The position numbers and the translations under genes are program-made. DNA of 64,000 nucleotides from Neelides folsomi (lineage: Eukaryota > Arthropoda > Collembola > Neelipleona > Neelidae), in assembly GCA_034687125.1 (NCBI GenBank), contig JAQGBZ010000163.1, forward strand, positions 1 to 64,000, in the 5' to 3' direction. The first letter of the stretch is position 1. Each line of letters starts with the position of its first letter. Shown here one piece after another: positions 49,240-62,439 of this stretch. The notes beneath the pieces are model-generated. The model saw only the letters and a program-made list of their open reading frames with translations, searched no databases and was not told where the DNA came from.

Positions 49240-50078
49240 ATGAAGGTAGGGGTTGTTGGGAAATGTTTAACAGTCTGTTTGGTCCTATTCATTTGCCTAT
49301 CTGGCCTATCCCTCGTTATGGGAAGTGAGAAGGCAGCAGAACGGAAAAATCCTCACACGTTCTTTTTTCCATCAGCAAAGGAAAATGCACGAGACAAAAG
49401 AGGAATTCATTTGATAAGAGTCAAGAGACAACACACAGGGGGATGTGAGTTCAATTCATTTAACTTTAATACAATTTTAACATTTTTCCTAATACAATTT
49501 TTGCTATTTGTCTTGCTTAGTCGATGAATACAATGGAGAAGATCTTGGCTACGGGTATGGATATGGAGGAGCCTCTGGACATGGATATGACGATTACTGT
49601 TTTAATTGGTATTTTCACTAAATAAAGCATAACTAATATAAGACAATTAAGAATATGTGAAAATAATATGTATAAGAGTGGTTTTATACAAGTTTGGTAT
49701 TTTTACAGCGCTCATTGCAACGGATGCGGACATTTGCGTAAGTGATTTTACAAACTCAATTTTCAGTAAAGTGTCGAGTTAAATTGGTTTTCTGTACTAA
49801 CCGTGTGTGGTCATAACGGATGCAAAAAAACTATCTTTATGCGCTGCATAAATTGGTAGACAATTTCACAATTTATTGCCGATATACTGATACAATATTA
49901 ATGAAACAAAAATGCTTTTTATCTCCTAATCCTTCAGTACCTGTTGCTAATTTTTTAACATAGTTTTTAATGTTTTAATCAAAAAAATTGTCTAGTTTTT
50001 TTGGACTTAACAATTTTAAAAATTGAATTTTCAGCAAATGGACATAATGGACATTCCAGAGTTTCCGGTTATTATTAA
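49240..50078 (+). CDS. Secreted prepropeptide with dibasic sites and CX2CX2CX2C block
   Basis: Exons 49240-49444, 49521-49608, 49709-49737, 50035-50078; phases agree, 121 aa. Residues 1-28 form a strong signal peptide (LTVCLVLFICLSGLSLVMG). A pro-segment runs to Lys-Arg 53-54, followed by heptapeptide GIHLIRV (55-61) and a second Lys-Arg 62-63. The mature C-terminal part starts with Gln64 (could become pyroglutamate): QHTGGFDEYNGEDLG, then YGYGYGG, then YDDYCFNCAHCNGCGHL with Cys at 95, 98, 101, 104, and a tail NGHNGHSRVSGYY. Five His surround the cysteines, so metal binding or two disulphides are possible. It could be a neuropeptide, antimicrobial or cuticular precursor. I recognise no family. 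The 29-base third exon makes it easy to miss in automatic annotation. Confidence 0.75.
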
Positions 50079-51422
50079 ATTTTCTATCAAAAATATGTGA
50101 TTGTGACTAATGTAAATACTAGTTTAAATCTTTATAATGTAGTATAAATAAATACTAGTAATTTACCTATGTATATACCTAATATACCATAATATAGGTA
50201 TGTATTAGGTAAAACCAATGAAGTTTTGTTAAAATTGGATTTCTCATATTATAAATATATCAGATAAATATCATAAATGGAAACAAATATGCAATTTTAT
50301 GTACCATGTTTGATTTTTAATGAATAAAATGACGTGTTCATGAATCTTTTTGTTTTAAATCCATATTTTAAATATTAAGGTATTTCAGTTAATTAAAACT
50401 GATTTATTAATCTTTTTGCTTTTAAGGAGAAGGACATTCTTCTTATATATGTAATAATACATAGCATTCTTTAACAATCTTTAACAAGAGTTTTTTTTTA
50501 AAAAATTACTCGTTGCTTAAAATCTAAATCACTAGTATACATAAGTAAGTGTATATAGTAGAACTGAATTGCAGGAATGAGTTTTGAGAATGTGATTTTA
50601 TAACAATAATAACGTCTAATACTTAAGATAATAACAATGAACATGAACGCTGAACATTAAACAAATATACTATAATAGATTATCACTTATTGATTATAAC
50701 AATCTGTATTATAAGAAGATATATTGGAAACCATCTTGATTTGCATTTAAATATTACGTACATCACTTTTACATTGTACAATAATTATAATTAACAATTT
50801 AAGAAAATAAGGTTTCTTTCGTAAAACCATTTGATTAGATTTAATGAAGGGTTTTAGGTATATGTATTAATATTGAACTTGACCAATCCCTATTATCGAA
50901 ATAACGCATTATAACTTAAGATTCAAATTCTAATTGTATTAAATAATTAAATCACAAAGAATTTCATTGAGTCAATTAAAAAAGAAATAACACAATAATT
51001 TAAGTTTATAATTACATAATTTGGATTGGAATCATGAAAGAAAACAAACAATACAATAATATTATAAAATATATAATTCTGCTACGACAGTGTAACATTT
51101 TATTTAATCGAATTTAAATAAATACAATGGGAAGTGAATAATTTTTAGACGCTTTGAAATATCACTTTCACGAAAAATTAAAACTAGTATTTTTACAATC
51201 TAGTAGGTACAAGGGGAAAAGAAAATAATATTTAAGTTAAATTACAAGTAGTTGGGTTAAAGATTCATCTGGATTGTAAGGTTTTAACTGTATGATGAGT
51301 CATTTGTTTAAATACATATTAAAATATAGTAAAATATACAAGTAATATTAAAGGATTAAAAATATAATAGTAAACGATTGTAATAATGATAGTAAAGTTA
51401 ATTGAATACTGAAATCAAATTA
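50079..51422. other. AT-rich intergenic DNA between convergent genes
   Basis: Contains the 3' UTRs of the secreted precursor (+) and of the SR-rich protein gene (-). The sequence is strongly AT-rich and low in complexity. I see no coding exon, RNA gene or repeat family. Confidence 0.5.
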
Positions 51423-54400
51423 TTACTGAGCAAAGTCGTGGTGATTGTAGTCGATCACCGTACTTCCATCTTCATCTTCATAAACCTTGTTGGTACTCGG
51501 GAATTGGAAAAGCCGAGAGGTCTCCAAATTTAAATCCTGAGAATCATCGTCAGATGAAGATGACATGTCAATGCCAACATAATCTCCATTCTCCTTTGGA
51601 GGTATTAAAGGATCAGCCTTAAAACAATTATTAATTTCTACCCTCAAATTGTGCAAAACACTATTTGAAAAAAAATCAACCTTTCTTTCCGAATAGTTGG
51701 TCATGATTGTACGAAGGGTCTCATTTTCACAATGACGTTCCACTTTTGCTTGTCCATTTTTCCTTGGTTTAACTCTCTCTGAGTGATTGCTATTAGATGA
51801 TGCAATTCCGGCAAAACTCAACGACTGCAAAGAATTTACATCGAAATTTGCTATTTGAGTGAGATTCGGTAGAGTTTTCACAAATCCATTGGAATTCATT
51901 TCTTTCATTTTCTGCTTATGGTCAATCCATTTATCTTGGAAATCAATTGGCTTCTCGGGGACGATTGGAAGCTCGGAAAACAATTCTTGTTCATCATTAT
52001 AGTGCAAATCATCATTTAAGGGAGATGGTGTTAATTGCGGTGTTTGCCATCGTCCTTCGCTATTATTCTGAAGCTGCCCTTCACTACTGTAACTTTCATT
52101 CAACTGACGAGAATGAGAAGTTTCGGCCCTGCGGTGTTGATCATTTTCATTTCTTCTTTCGTACAGGTTTGAATTTTCAATTTCTGAGTGTCCGTCATGG
52201 AATTTGCTCCTTTCTAATTTTCGTTGTTCGATCAATCTCCGCGCATCGTGATATGAATTGCTGGAATGAACAGTTATTTGTCCTGGTTCCTTCCAATGAG
52301 GGTCCTTGAAACGACTAGAGGACTTTTCTCGTTTACTTGATCTCCTTGAATAATGTGGCGATTCAGCGTTGGAATGAGATGGAGATCGAGTCCAATTGTC
52401 CCTTGCTCGGTAGCGAGCCCAAGTATTTCGGGAGCTTCTTCGATACATTAGTCTTTCAAAAGAAGATGACCGAGATCGTGAACGACGATGATGCGACCGA
52501 GATCGCGAACGATCATGATGTGACCGCGATCGGGATCGAGATTGAGAACGGCTAATATCACGAGACCTATGATTACGTGAATGAGATCTTGAGAAACGGT
52601 TCTTATTTCTTGGATGGCGCAATGTACTGACCACATTTTCATTTTCAGGGGAACAAGAACGACTATGGCTAGAGCTTGCATATCCTCTCTTTCGCCTTAA
52701 GGCCGATCCTGGGAATATTGGGCGTCCTCGTCCTGGCAAGCTTGGTTTATTATTATGGGGAAATAATCTTCGACTTCTGTTATGCCAAAAAGTGTTGATG
52801 AAACCCCGCAATCGAACAAAAAAGGGAGGTCTTCCTGGTCTTTGTGCACTTGGTTTTTCATATAAATTGCATTTGTCGAAAAGTCCCTTGAAATCATAAT
52901 AACGTTTATCTTTAGCTGCTGTGAAGATCCACAAAAATGAACGAGGGGTGGAATTCACGAAAGAATTTCGTCCTCTATTAGGATCAAAAATCGAATGGTT
53001 CTTGTTAACAAATAAAATTCCGGAAGGTTGGACTTGGATTCCTCCACAAGGAAGGTCGTAAACCATCTCGTTATCAGACACCACTTTAAGCCTAACAATC
53101 AAATATCAAAATAAAATTTGTCTTTACATGACGAGTTATAAATTACATAGGTACATGTTTTACATTATTTTAATAAATATTTCTTACTCTTTGAGTATTT
53201 TTTCTGGGACCTTTTCAACTGGGACAGGTTCATTAATTCGAATCTGCTCTGGAGGTAATAAGTCGGAATTAAATTGTTTAAAAAAGTTTCTCATTTTCAT
53301 TTGTCTAAAAATTATAATATGTAAATGTATTAAATTATATAACATGTTACATTATGTTATCACAAGAAACATAAATATTTGAGAAATGTTGACAATTTCA
53401 AACTTACAACCTAATTAATTAAAACACTCAAATGATTATTAATGTTAATGAATAATCAACGAAAACATTATTTTCACCTTGTGTCAAAGTCAAGTTCGAA
53501 CATTGAAATTTTTTCTAAGAAGATAACATCGATCAAATAGAGTGTAGTTCGATGAGAAGGAAATTCTCTTCGAAGTTCTGCCAAAAATATTGATTCATTA
53601 GGAAGCCGAATGGAAGCTTTATCCACATTCTTCCAAACAGGTCCAAACTTGTGTGTCAATGTAAGCAACTGACATGGCAGATCCATTCCATTTCCTAAAG
53701 AGACAAAAATTGGAAAATTAAACATTAAATTAAATTCATAATCATTAATCGTGATTAAATAATGTATGGGTTATTTACCAACAATATAACAAGGAGATAA
53801 CACGTCAAAGAAACCTCGTTCGCAGATCATAAACGCAACCCAATTATCATCGGTTATTGGAAGTATAAGCTTATTCTCATGAAGACATTCATAGGCCTTC
53901 GCCTTCGCCTCCACCATTCTGATCAATCTCTTAAAGTTCAAATCCATCGTCTGTTTTATCTTTGTTGTGGACTCTTTTGAGTCAATCTTCTTTGCTTTTT
54001 TGTCCTCTAATTCTCCTTCTTCTCTTTTTGAAGTTTCTGGTTTTTCATTCGAGGATGAAGAAACATTGGGATTCATTATTGGTGGAATTTCGGTGTTGTT
54101 TATATTCTCGGGAAGTTGAGGAACAGGAGAGAAAATGTTTTTAAATTTTGATTGCGATAAACTAAGAGGAGCTTTCTGAGCTGGAGATTCAATTAAAACT
54201 TCGTTGGTCGTTTTTTCAGTGTTTGAGGTTTTGCTCAATTTGTCGTCTGCATCGTTTTCGGACTGCTCCTCATTTTCCTCTATGTTGTTTTCTTCAGATT
54301 CGGATAAATTTCCTTCTCCCTCAATTTGAGATTTCTCTTGGTCAATGTCGCACATATGAGAAGGAAGCGAAACATCATCATATAGGAAGTTTTCATTTCC

Positions 54401-55129
54401 AGACTCTTCTGTATCAAGGATTTCGCCCTCTTCAGCTGATGGAAAATTTTCATCGTCTGTATTTATAAAGTCACCATCATAATATTCTTCTTGTTCTCCT
54501 TCTCCCTCATCTCCTTCATTTTCCTCCTGTTCATTATTATCTTTATTTTGAGCCTCTTCTTCAGGACAATCTTGAGATTTGCAATCTTCCCTTTTAACAT
54601 CAAGATGCTGCATAAAGTAATCTGTAGATAGTTCTATTTGGTATTCATCATACTCTTCTCTTTCCTCTCTGATCTTTACATATTCGGGAGAGTTGGCAGA
54701 CCCTACATTGACAACGTTTGGGTTCATTTCTAAAAAATACAGGTAATTTTAGAGTTAATTGAGAAAAAACATTTAAAACGTTTAGAAAATCAAATGTATT
54801 AGATATTATACAAAACGGTCTATTATAGTTATATAATATAATTTTTGTTAAAAAATATATAAGTATTTTACAGGACCTTTAAATAGTTAATGACACTTTG
54901 AAATCTCAAAACATTAGATAATTATAACTAATAAATAAGTCATAATGAATAATGATTAGTATTTTATACTTCATTCCATTTGAGAAGACGATTGAGTTTA
55001 AAATAATAGTATTTCAATTTTTGATTTCCTTAACCAATGGGGACTTATGACTCATAATAATTATAAATATTTTAATCTCCTACTGGAATCAGATTACTTA
55101 CTTGGCAAGGTCGTTTCCTTTCCTTTCAT
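51423..55129 (-). CDS. Large acidic/SR-rich protein, probably nuclear
   Basis: Exons 55129-55102, 54729-53779, 53694-53478, 53304-53188, 53091-51423 join in frame to 993 aa. The first exon (MKGKETTLP) may be optional, because Met at 54727 is also a good start (MNPNVVNVGS). Order: highly acidic Glu/Asp region about 30-200, then a globular region about 270-560 (LILPITDDNWVAFMICER, FFDVLSPCYIVG, TTLYLIDVIFLEKISMFEL, DLPCGGIQVQPSGILFVN, PRSFLWIFTAAKDKRYYDF), then an RS domain about 580-660 dense in Arg-Ser/Ser-Arg, then a low-complexity C-terminus with SSSSDDDSQDLN. RS repeats with acidic tracts suggest a nuclear RNA-processing or chromatin factor. I do not recognise the globular region; a Tudor-like fold is a weak thought only. 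Confidence 0.75.
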
Positions 55130-58100
55130 TTTAATAAAGAAAGGTTCGAATTTCAATTTTTTCTACGTGGAATGTTTTGAAACTATAAATAAGAAATGAG
55201 TCTACATTCTAATATATTATATAATTTGCATAAAAGAAATTATTACTGAATTGCGGTTAAATAATACTGTTAAATAGTATGAAATAAGGTGAAAACGTGT
55301 TCAGATGTGTCAAAGTCAGATTGACTATCGGAATCGTAGACAAAACAAAAGTGAGAGGAAGAAACTTCATTTTAATTTCTACTTTGACTTTCATGCAAGA
55401 ACAAGAGTAAATGTACGAAAAAACGAAAGTAAACATTTCTTATTGGTTTTCTCTTCCTACTACAAAATTTAAATTTGTAGCAATTTTTAAACTCACATGA
55501 TATAACATGGGAAATAAGAGAAATTAGGAAAGCCTTTAACAATCCTAATCCTGACCTACTGTATTTGTCTTTTATTGAAAATTGTAAAAAATAAGATAAT
55601 AAGAAGCATTTCTTATTATCTATAAGAAATGAAATATATATTATATATTATACGTATAAAGATTGCTGCCCGTTATAAATTTAAATACATATTTTATTTT
55701 GTTTAAATGAAATATAAATGTATGAAAACGAACAAAAATTATGATTCTCTTATGACTAAACATTAAAAAAGTACTTACCATACCTATAAAATATGTGTAA
55801 TTTATTTTCAGACAAGTTAAAAGTGATGGAGAATTCAAATGCGATATCTTACTTTTTTAAAGTTCGCTTTACAATTTGTAAAGGGCACAATGCAAATTGA
55901 TTTAGTAAATTAATAGCTAATTAATATTATCTAGCATAAATCGCACGCTGATCGCAAAAGAAAAAATCAAATGAGACAGCGATAGATTATCACTAGTTCA
56001 GCACTATTTATAAGGTCTGAGTTTTAATTATAACTTGCACTTATTGTGGTGCTTCCATATAAGTAAATATGGTACTTCAATATATTACATATTACCATAT
56101 AAGTAAATATTATTTGAGTATACATATACCTATGTATATAAAAATGCATAATATAAGGTTTGTATACTTCTCAAGCAAAACGTACTAAAATTATCAATCT
56201 TTTCTCCAACATTCATTCATTAAATCATAAAGTGAGTAGAGTTCTCCATATCCGCCCTAAATCGTTGGCATCTTACTTCTACTGCATGATAACGCTGACA
56301 TTGAGTATTTGCATTTCAGTCCTTAATGTGCCTGAAAGAAGCTGAATAAGTAGATGCAGCAAATTGTCTTTAAACTGATAACAAACCGATATGCAAAATC
56401 TCACACGAATCGAAACGCAAACAAAATTTATGCATAAAGTCTTTCCATTATGCATTACTCAAAAACATTCTCACGCTAATTTTTATCTGTGTAAAGAGCA
56501 AAATAGTCATTTTAATGTGTTCGCTTCAACTTGGCTAAATAAATATTTACACTGACAATGTTGAATGTGACAAGAATGCATAAATATATAATAATTACAT
56601 AAACAATTCAAACTCAAATCTTCCCGAATCTTCAATTTTTAAACACTTGATAAAAACTGCTAACTTTGCATACCGTCTTCTTATTTAATTTGGCATCTAT
56701 AATTCACTCAGACCTTGTTATAGATATGTTAGTAATTCCAAAGGGATGTCTACAATTGATTGAATTTGCTCCTTCTTACTAATGTACATACTTTTGGTTA
56801 GTTGTGTACACAACCCAAGACAGGGGATAACATGATTCGTTTAGATCAGACATAATGTAATCAAATACGCAGAACGGGTGAGTTCCTTATATTCATGAGA
56901 CAAGTTGGAGAGTTAATTAGGCTTAAAGTCATTGAAACAAAGAATCAATAGACATGTTGTGATACGCTGAGGAGGAGCAGAGATGCAAAAAAGTAAAAGT
57001 GGGTAGTGGAGGCGGAGGGCGCAAAAAGGGAGAATTAAAAACAAGAATCTCGTTAGAAGAAGAATGAAAGGATCTCCCGTCTTGTTTGCACAAGAGATTA
57101 TTACGGGAGAGGAGGGCGAGGAGGCTCTTGATAATTATAGACTCTGGTCTCCATCTCAAACTCACATGTCTCATCTCTCCAGCTATAACCATAATAAGAG
57201 GAACTTCACAACTCACCTGGAAGGAGCTCCCAAACCAAAGACGCTTCCAAATTAGAGACCATTAATATTCTCCCTACAACTTCCTTCACCAGTTCTCTTT
57301 CATATCAATCATTCGTCAACCAATAATCATTCCATCTACCGAACTCCAAACTTGGGAAAAAACCCCAAATCATCTTCCATATGCATATTAAGAATTCCGG
57401 TTCATTTCGTTTTTATTTTACCAAGCCCCTTGCTTGCATACTCACCCTCAATGATTTTATCTCTATTTTCTCATCCGTAATTTGATATGTAGCAAACTCG
57501 TTTTAATACTGTAATTGGAATTTCAATTGGTCTGATTGACAAATAGTTGTGAAAAATCTCAATTATCAAAGACCTATTAATCTTAAATTGTAGATTTAAA
57601 ACATGTATCGATATTATGTTAAATATGTACCAAGTAATTCAATACCTATCTTCGTAATATCACAATTGTCTATATGCAAGTAATAAGTATGTTAGTAGTA
57701 AAAGGAGTAATGTTCATTTACTTTATTAAATAAGATAATACTAAAGATAAAAACAATAATAGAAATAATCGTCATCAAATATAAATACATATTTTATTTA
57801 TAAATACATAACATACTACAGCAGATAGTAAACTACAGATATCTACAGTGTAAAATATAACAAAAGTATTTATAAGTATGTGTGTAAATACGCATATGAA
57901 GATACATAAAGTTGTAAGTTTATTTAATAAGTAGATGTTTAAAAATGTTGTTTGGTCAGATTGGAGTTGAAAGTACAAAATTGAAACCAAAAATGGTTAA
58001 GGAAATGAAGATATTTGGAATTCAAGTATGAACTCATTTGGTCTTCAAATCATGGGAATAAACAATAAACCAATCATTTGTGAAAGGTAAAAAGCCGAAC

Positions 58101-60439
58101 GCTCTCCGGCAACTCCTTTTTTGTCCAGAGCAATTGTGTGAGAAAGGCTCATTCCTTCATGGTCATTATCGGACAGTTCTTGAAAAAATAAATCCACATC
58201 ATCACACACTCAAAATCTATCCGGCTGCATCTTTGTAAAACTTTAGTTCTTTATACAAATACACCTTAATAGTCCTTGTAGCATTAGTAGTAGCTTGTTG
58301 AGGAATTCCTATAGCATAAACGTAGAAAGAACGTAGTGTTCTTTATAAAATACTTGCGCCTTTATAAAAACGAGTATAATTCAAATAAATGTTAAACTCA
58401 ATTGAATTTCATCGTTCTTAACGTCTCGTCTTATTACCTCAATTACATGAATTAATTTTTATAAAATGAAATTAGAAAATTCAATATTGGAAATTCACGT
58501 TATGAAATGAGTAAAAATTGATCATTTTACATGTATAACTTGCTTGTCGGGAAATGCCATCAAGTTTGATGAGAATACCAAAGCGTCAAAGCGGTTGGAA
58601 TTCTCACTTGAAAAAACAAATTGACAGAGAATTGAGTCGCAGGTTCCGACTAGACTCTCCAGAACGGCATGCAACAGGTTGCACAAAAAGAAGAAGAATG
58701 TCAAAGCACCATCGCATGTTAATTTAATGATCGTAATGAAATTTAAATGCAAATTTACAAAGCCACTTCGTCCCTTCAACGCAAATAAATTAAGGGGATA
58801 AAAGTTAGAAGGTAAAAGTAAAATTCAATAGTGAATCAAAGTTCTCTTATTTTACAAATAATAATAAATATTTAAAATATTCACCTTCTCTTTTGAACGC
58901 AAAGATGGGACAATCTTTAAAATATGTATATCCAGGAACACTTCGAAAGATTTCAAGTTTTCAAGAGACCCTTTCCTTATCACGAAGAGAGTAAGATTAA
59001 ACTAACCCTAAATGTAAGGACAGAATTTTGTTACATTGTTTGAAAAATACTCACTAATGCGCATTTTAAAAGAAAAGCATTACGCATCTTTATTACGTTT
59101 CCGGAGAGTGAAACTATTCAAACTGCGAAGTCCCTTGAAGGGTCTTTTAAAGGTCTGTAGTTAAAGTCATTAAAGTTAGGGGAAGGGAGTACTTTGTTCA
59201 TTTTCTTTATTAACAGGCTAATTCAATTAGCCAGAAATTCTTAGTAAAATCTTTAGTTTCTTGTTTCTTGATTTTCTGAAGCTAAAATATTGTATATTTA
59301 ATGAAACGTGCTGGGCCGTGTGAAACTTTTCAAATGTTAACTTGAGGTTAATGGTGTGTTAAGCTCCTTTGAGGATCATATGCATGTAAAATGAACTTGA
59401 CATTTAACTTCGTCAAAAATTCAATATATACCCAAGCTTTGAATCTGTCCTCAGTTCTCACCATACATAAAATATTTATGATTGTTTTTCAACTATGATT
59501 TTGCTTAGAGTGACAACTGGTAATATTGTGAATTCATAAATAATAGTCAAATAAAGAAAAGCATATCTGAACTGACAGATTAATTTATAAAGTACACATA
59601 GGTATACATGTACAGATAAATATACTACATGACTACATTATAGGTAGTTACATAAGTAGGTAGTACATAGTAGTTGCATATCTCCATACTCTTAAAATCA
59701 TATTGTAATAATTGCTGTATTGTTTTAGCACTTTTTGCTAATTTCTTTGTTTTAAGAATGAGGAGTTAAGAATGTATATAGTTTGTGTAAGAGATAATTT
59801 GCTGTTGGAAGTATTAATTAAAAAACTTAACATATAGAGTGAACATTTGGAGGAGAGAAAGAAGTGAAGTTATGGAGAGAGTGGATCTATAAATTCGACT
59901 AGTTTTTCTCTCTGTAAAGAAGTTTTGAAAAGTGTTTGTCCCTCCTTGTACTTCCACGTCTGTTTGGTTGTGTATTTATTTACACACTTGCTTAGCAAGT
60001 TACATAAAGGGACTTGGAAGGTCCGAGAGAGTCAACAGTTGGAAAGGCACAACACCTGAGGAAGAGGTGCGCGTCTTCTCCGTTCCTTCGAGTGTGGCTC
60101 CGGACACGTTGCGATGCCCCTTTTTACTAGCCTTGAGGGAAGGCCAACTTATCTCGTTTACCAAATGATTTATGAGAACAAAAAACAAGGGATCAGACTC
60201 CACAACTCTCACTCCTCTCATCCTCTCTCACAGTCGAGAGGAAAAAGGATTCAAATCTCACCACTGCTTTTTAGATTCCCTTCTTCTAAATCCAACTGTC
60301 TCTCCCCCATTTAACCACATTTTGGCCCTCCAGAATTGGAAAAATGCTAAAGATAAACATACAGTATGTGACCATACAAGGCCATATATTATATGACGAT
60401 ATAATGTTATTAACGGTGAACCAATGATACTATTTTGGA

Positions 60440-60480
60440 AATGCATACTTTGTGTTATGCATATACACAAAGTATGCATT
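60440..60480. repeat. Perfect 16-bp hairpin
   Basis: Left arm 60440-60455 (AATGCATACTTTGTGT) and right arm 60465-60480 are exact reverse complements with a 9-base loop. Too short a stem for a typical microRNA precursor. It could be a protein-binding palindrome, a remnant element end, or chance. Confidence 0.6.
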
Positions 60481-61255
60481 ACGACTATATTTATAAGTAA
60501 CTTTTTGGAATTGAAATTTTATGGTGAATTGATATATAAAAGTGTTTTGTTGTCAGTCGGATGATATAAATTGAAGTACAATTGAAACATTTTTAGTTTT
60601 CAGATAGAGTTTGAAAGCTTTTGTACATGAGAGAGAAAGGAATTTAAAAAATTTCTTTAATTTACTCCATAAATTAAATAGGGGAAGTCAAAGCTGATTA
60701 GTTTTGAAGTCTTAAGGACGGTTAAACCTTCGGCTATTCACTTCGCCTCGACTCATATCCATAATTTCTTTCCAAATCCATAACCAAAAAATTCCCCCCA
60801 ATCAAAGTCGTAACTTTCACATATTACATTTTTGTTATTTCAAGTAGGTTCCTCCGTGAGTTGGCCATTGAATCAACATGCAGGGTTTCCTAATTAGGAG
60901 ACTGGAATAAGTACAAACAGCACAGATTTATGCATTCCTTTTTCATCTGTTAGCTCTTCTTCATCTTTCCTTTCTAATTAGTCAGCTCATCCCACTCAAC
61001 ATGATTATTATTATTTGGGAGTCTCTTAATAAGAACCAAATGGCTCGTGGAATCGTTCATGAACGTTATATATTACGGGCTGTGTACCTCTATTTGAGCG
61101 TCTTTAATTATTACAGAAACCTTTAGTCAGCAAGTTAAGAAGAAAATGAGGGTCAAAACTGGAGGAAATTTATGGCCATTTCGCTTCCTTCGGCCAATAA
61201 ACTGATTTACAGCAACTTGGACAGTCAAGATGTCAACCATAATTCACTCGCTCAT

Positions 61256-61319
61256 GTTCCCTTAAGGTTCCCTTAAAGTTCCCTTAAAATTCTCTTAAGG
61301 TTCCCTCAGTTCTCTTAAA
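61256..61319. repeat. Small tandem repeat, 11-bp unit
   Basis: About six tandem units of consensus GTTCCCTTAAA; three are nearly identical and the later ones diverge or are shortened (for example GTTCCCTCA). It lies within a GC-richer non-coding patch. Confidence 0.8.
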
Positions 61320-62439
61320 GATTCCTTCGTTTCCCTCTTTTCAGATTCCTTGAAGGGTACGATGTGTATCTACATTTTGTACATAGATATATTGAATGTG
61401 CTCAAGTGGTGAAATGGTATAAGAAGTTGAAGGAGAGAAACGAAGGGTCACAGAGAGAAAAACACACAAGGGGAGTTTTAAGTCTCCTTCCATTTAAAAG
61501 TTATCGTCCCTTCCCCCAATTCATTTCGTGTTGGGTCCGGAGAAGTTTCTCAAACTCCTTCAACTCACAGAAAAGTAGAATGAGAAAAGGAGGGGGGAAA
61601 TGTGACAGGAGAGGATTTTCCTATTTATTTTACAGACCTTGAGTCCTCCCCCTCCACAGCGGGGTCCAAGGGACTCTTGAGCAATGATCGAAGCTCCTGG
61701 AAGTGAAATGTAGGGAGAATTCCTTTTCTCTAATCTAATCCCACTTATCTTTACGGGCAACCCCTTTTACTCTTCGGGAAAGGATTAAAGGTTGACTGGG
61801 ATTGGAATTCTTGCACCGAGTCACCCCTTGCACTTAAACTCCCAAATTGAATTTTTAATTGGTCCCAGCTAGAACACTTTTCGCTCATGGATATAAATTA
61901 CATTTTACTGATACTTATCTTACGACATTTGTAAATTATGACCTCTTTCCTTTCACTTAACTTCTCGTCACTTCAATGAACATGTGAATTATTTTAAGCA
62001 GTAAATTGAAAAATTGAAAAATATTTTTATTATCTCGTTTTAGTCATTATTCAACAACTTGCAATTGTAAAGTTAATGTATTTATAAGGTCTTTTTACAA
62101 AATTATTTAAATAAGCTAATGTTTACAATAATAAATATTAAAGTTTAGAGAGTTTATTATGATCATGTTTGATATAAACATGTAGATTTTATCGAACTTA
62201 ATTAAAATGAACAATATTTAACAATATTTAAGAAAAATGAAATAAATAGATAATTAACATTTTTAGTAAAAAATAAAATTAAGCAGTTAATTAAGTCTCG
62301 GTTCTCTTTGGCTTATCAGTCAAGGATGAGTAAAAACATTAAATTAATAAAAGTAGGTATTTGAGTTGTATTAAAATTGAACTTTTTGGGTGAATTTTGA
62401 ATCTAAGCATTTAAAACACAAGGGATGATTGATGTAAAT

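Larger units (their letters stand above)
55130..62439. other. 7.3-kb intergenic region without supported genes
   Basis: 55130-56900 and 57600-59800 are AT-rich and featureless. Patches near 56930-57450, 59850-60320 and 61130-61850 are GC-richer and purine- or pyrimidine-rich, with no frame that splices or resembles a protein. They lie 5' of the SR-rich gene and 3' of Frizzled, so they may be enhancers, leader exons or a non-coding RNA. A hairpin (60440-60480) and a small tandem repeat (61256-61319) are listed separately. Confidence 0.4.

Noticed and set aside
51947-52681. Several plus- and minus-strand frames inside the SR-rich exon
   Set aside because: They are other-frame reflections of the repetitive RS-coding sequence.
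53962-54468. Plus-strand frames opposite the acidic region
   Set aside because: Antisense of Glu/Asp-rich codons gives Leu/Ser-rich frames; the minus-strand frame is spliced and continuous.
56929-57255. Overlapping frames on both strands near 57 kb
   Set aside because: GC-richer patch gives long frames by chance; neither has exon borders or recognisable domains.
60000-60396. Cluster of frames on both strands near 60 kb
   Set aside because: Multiple overlapping frames in all phases indicate composition and not coding.
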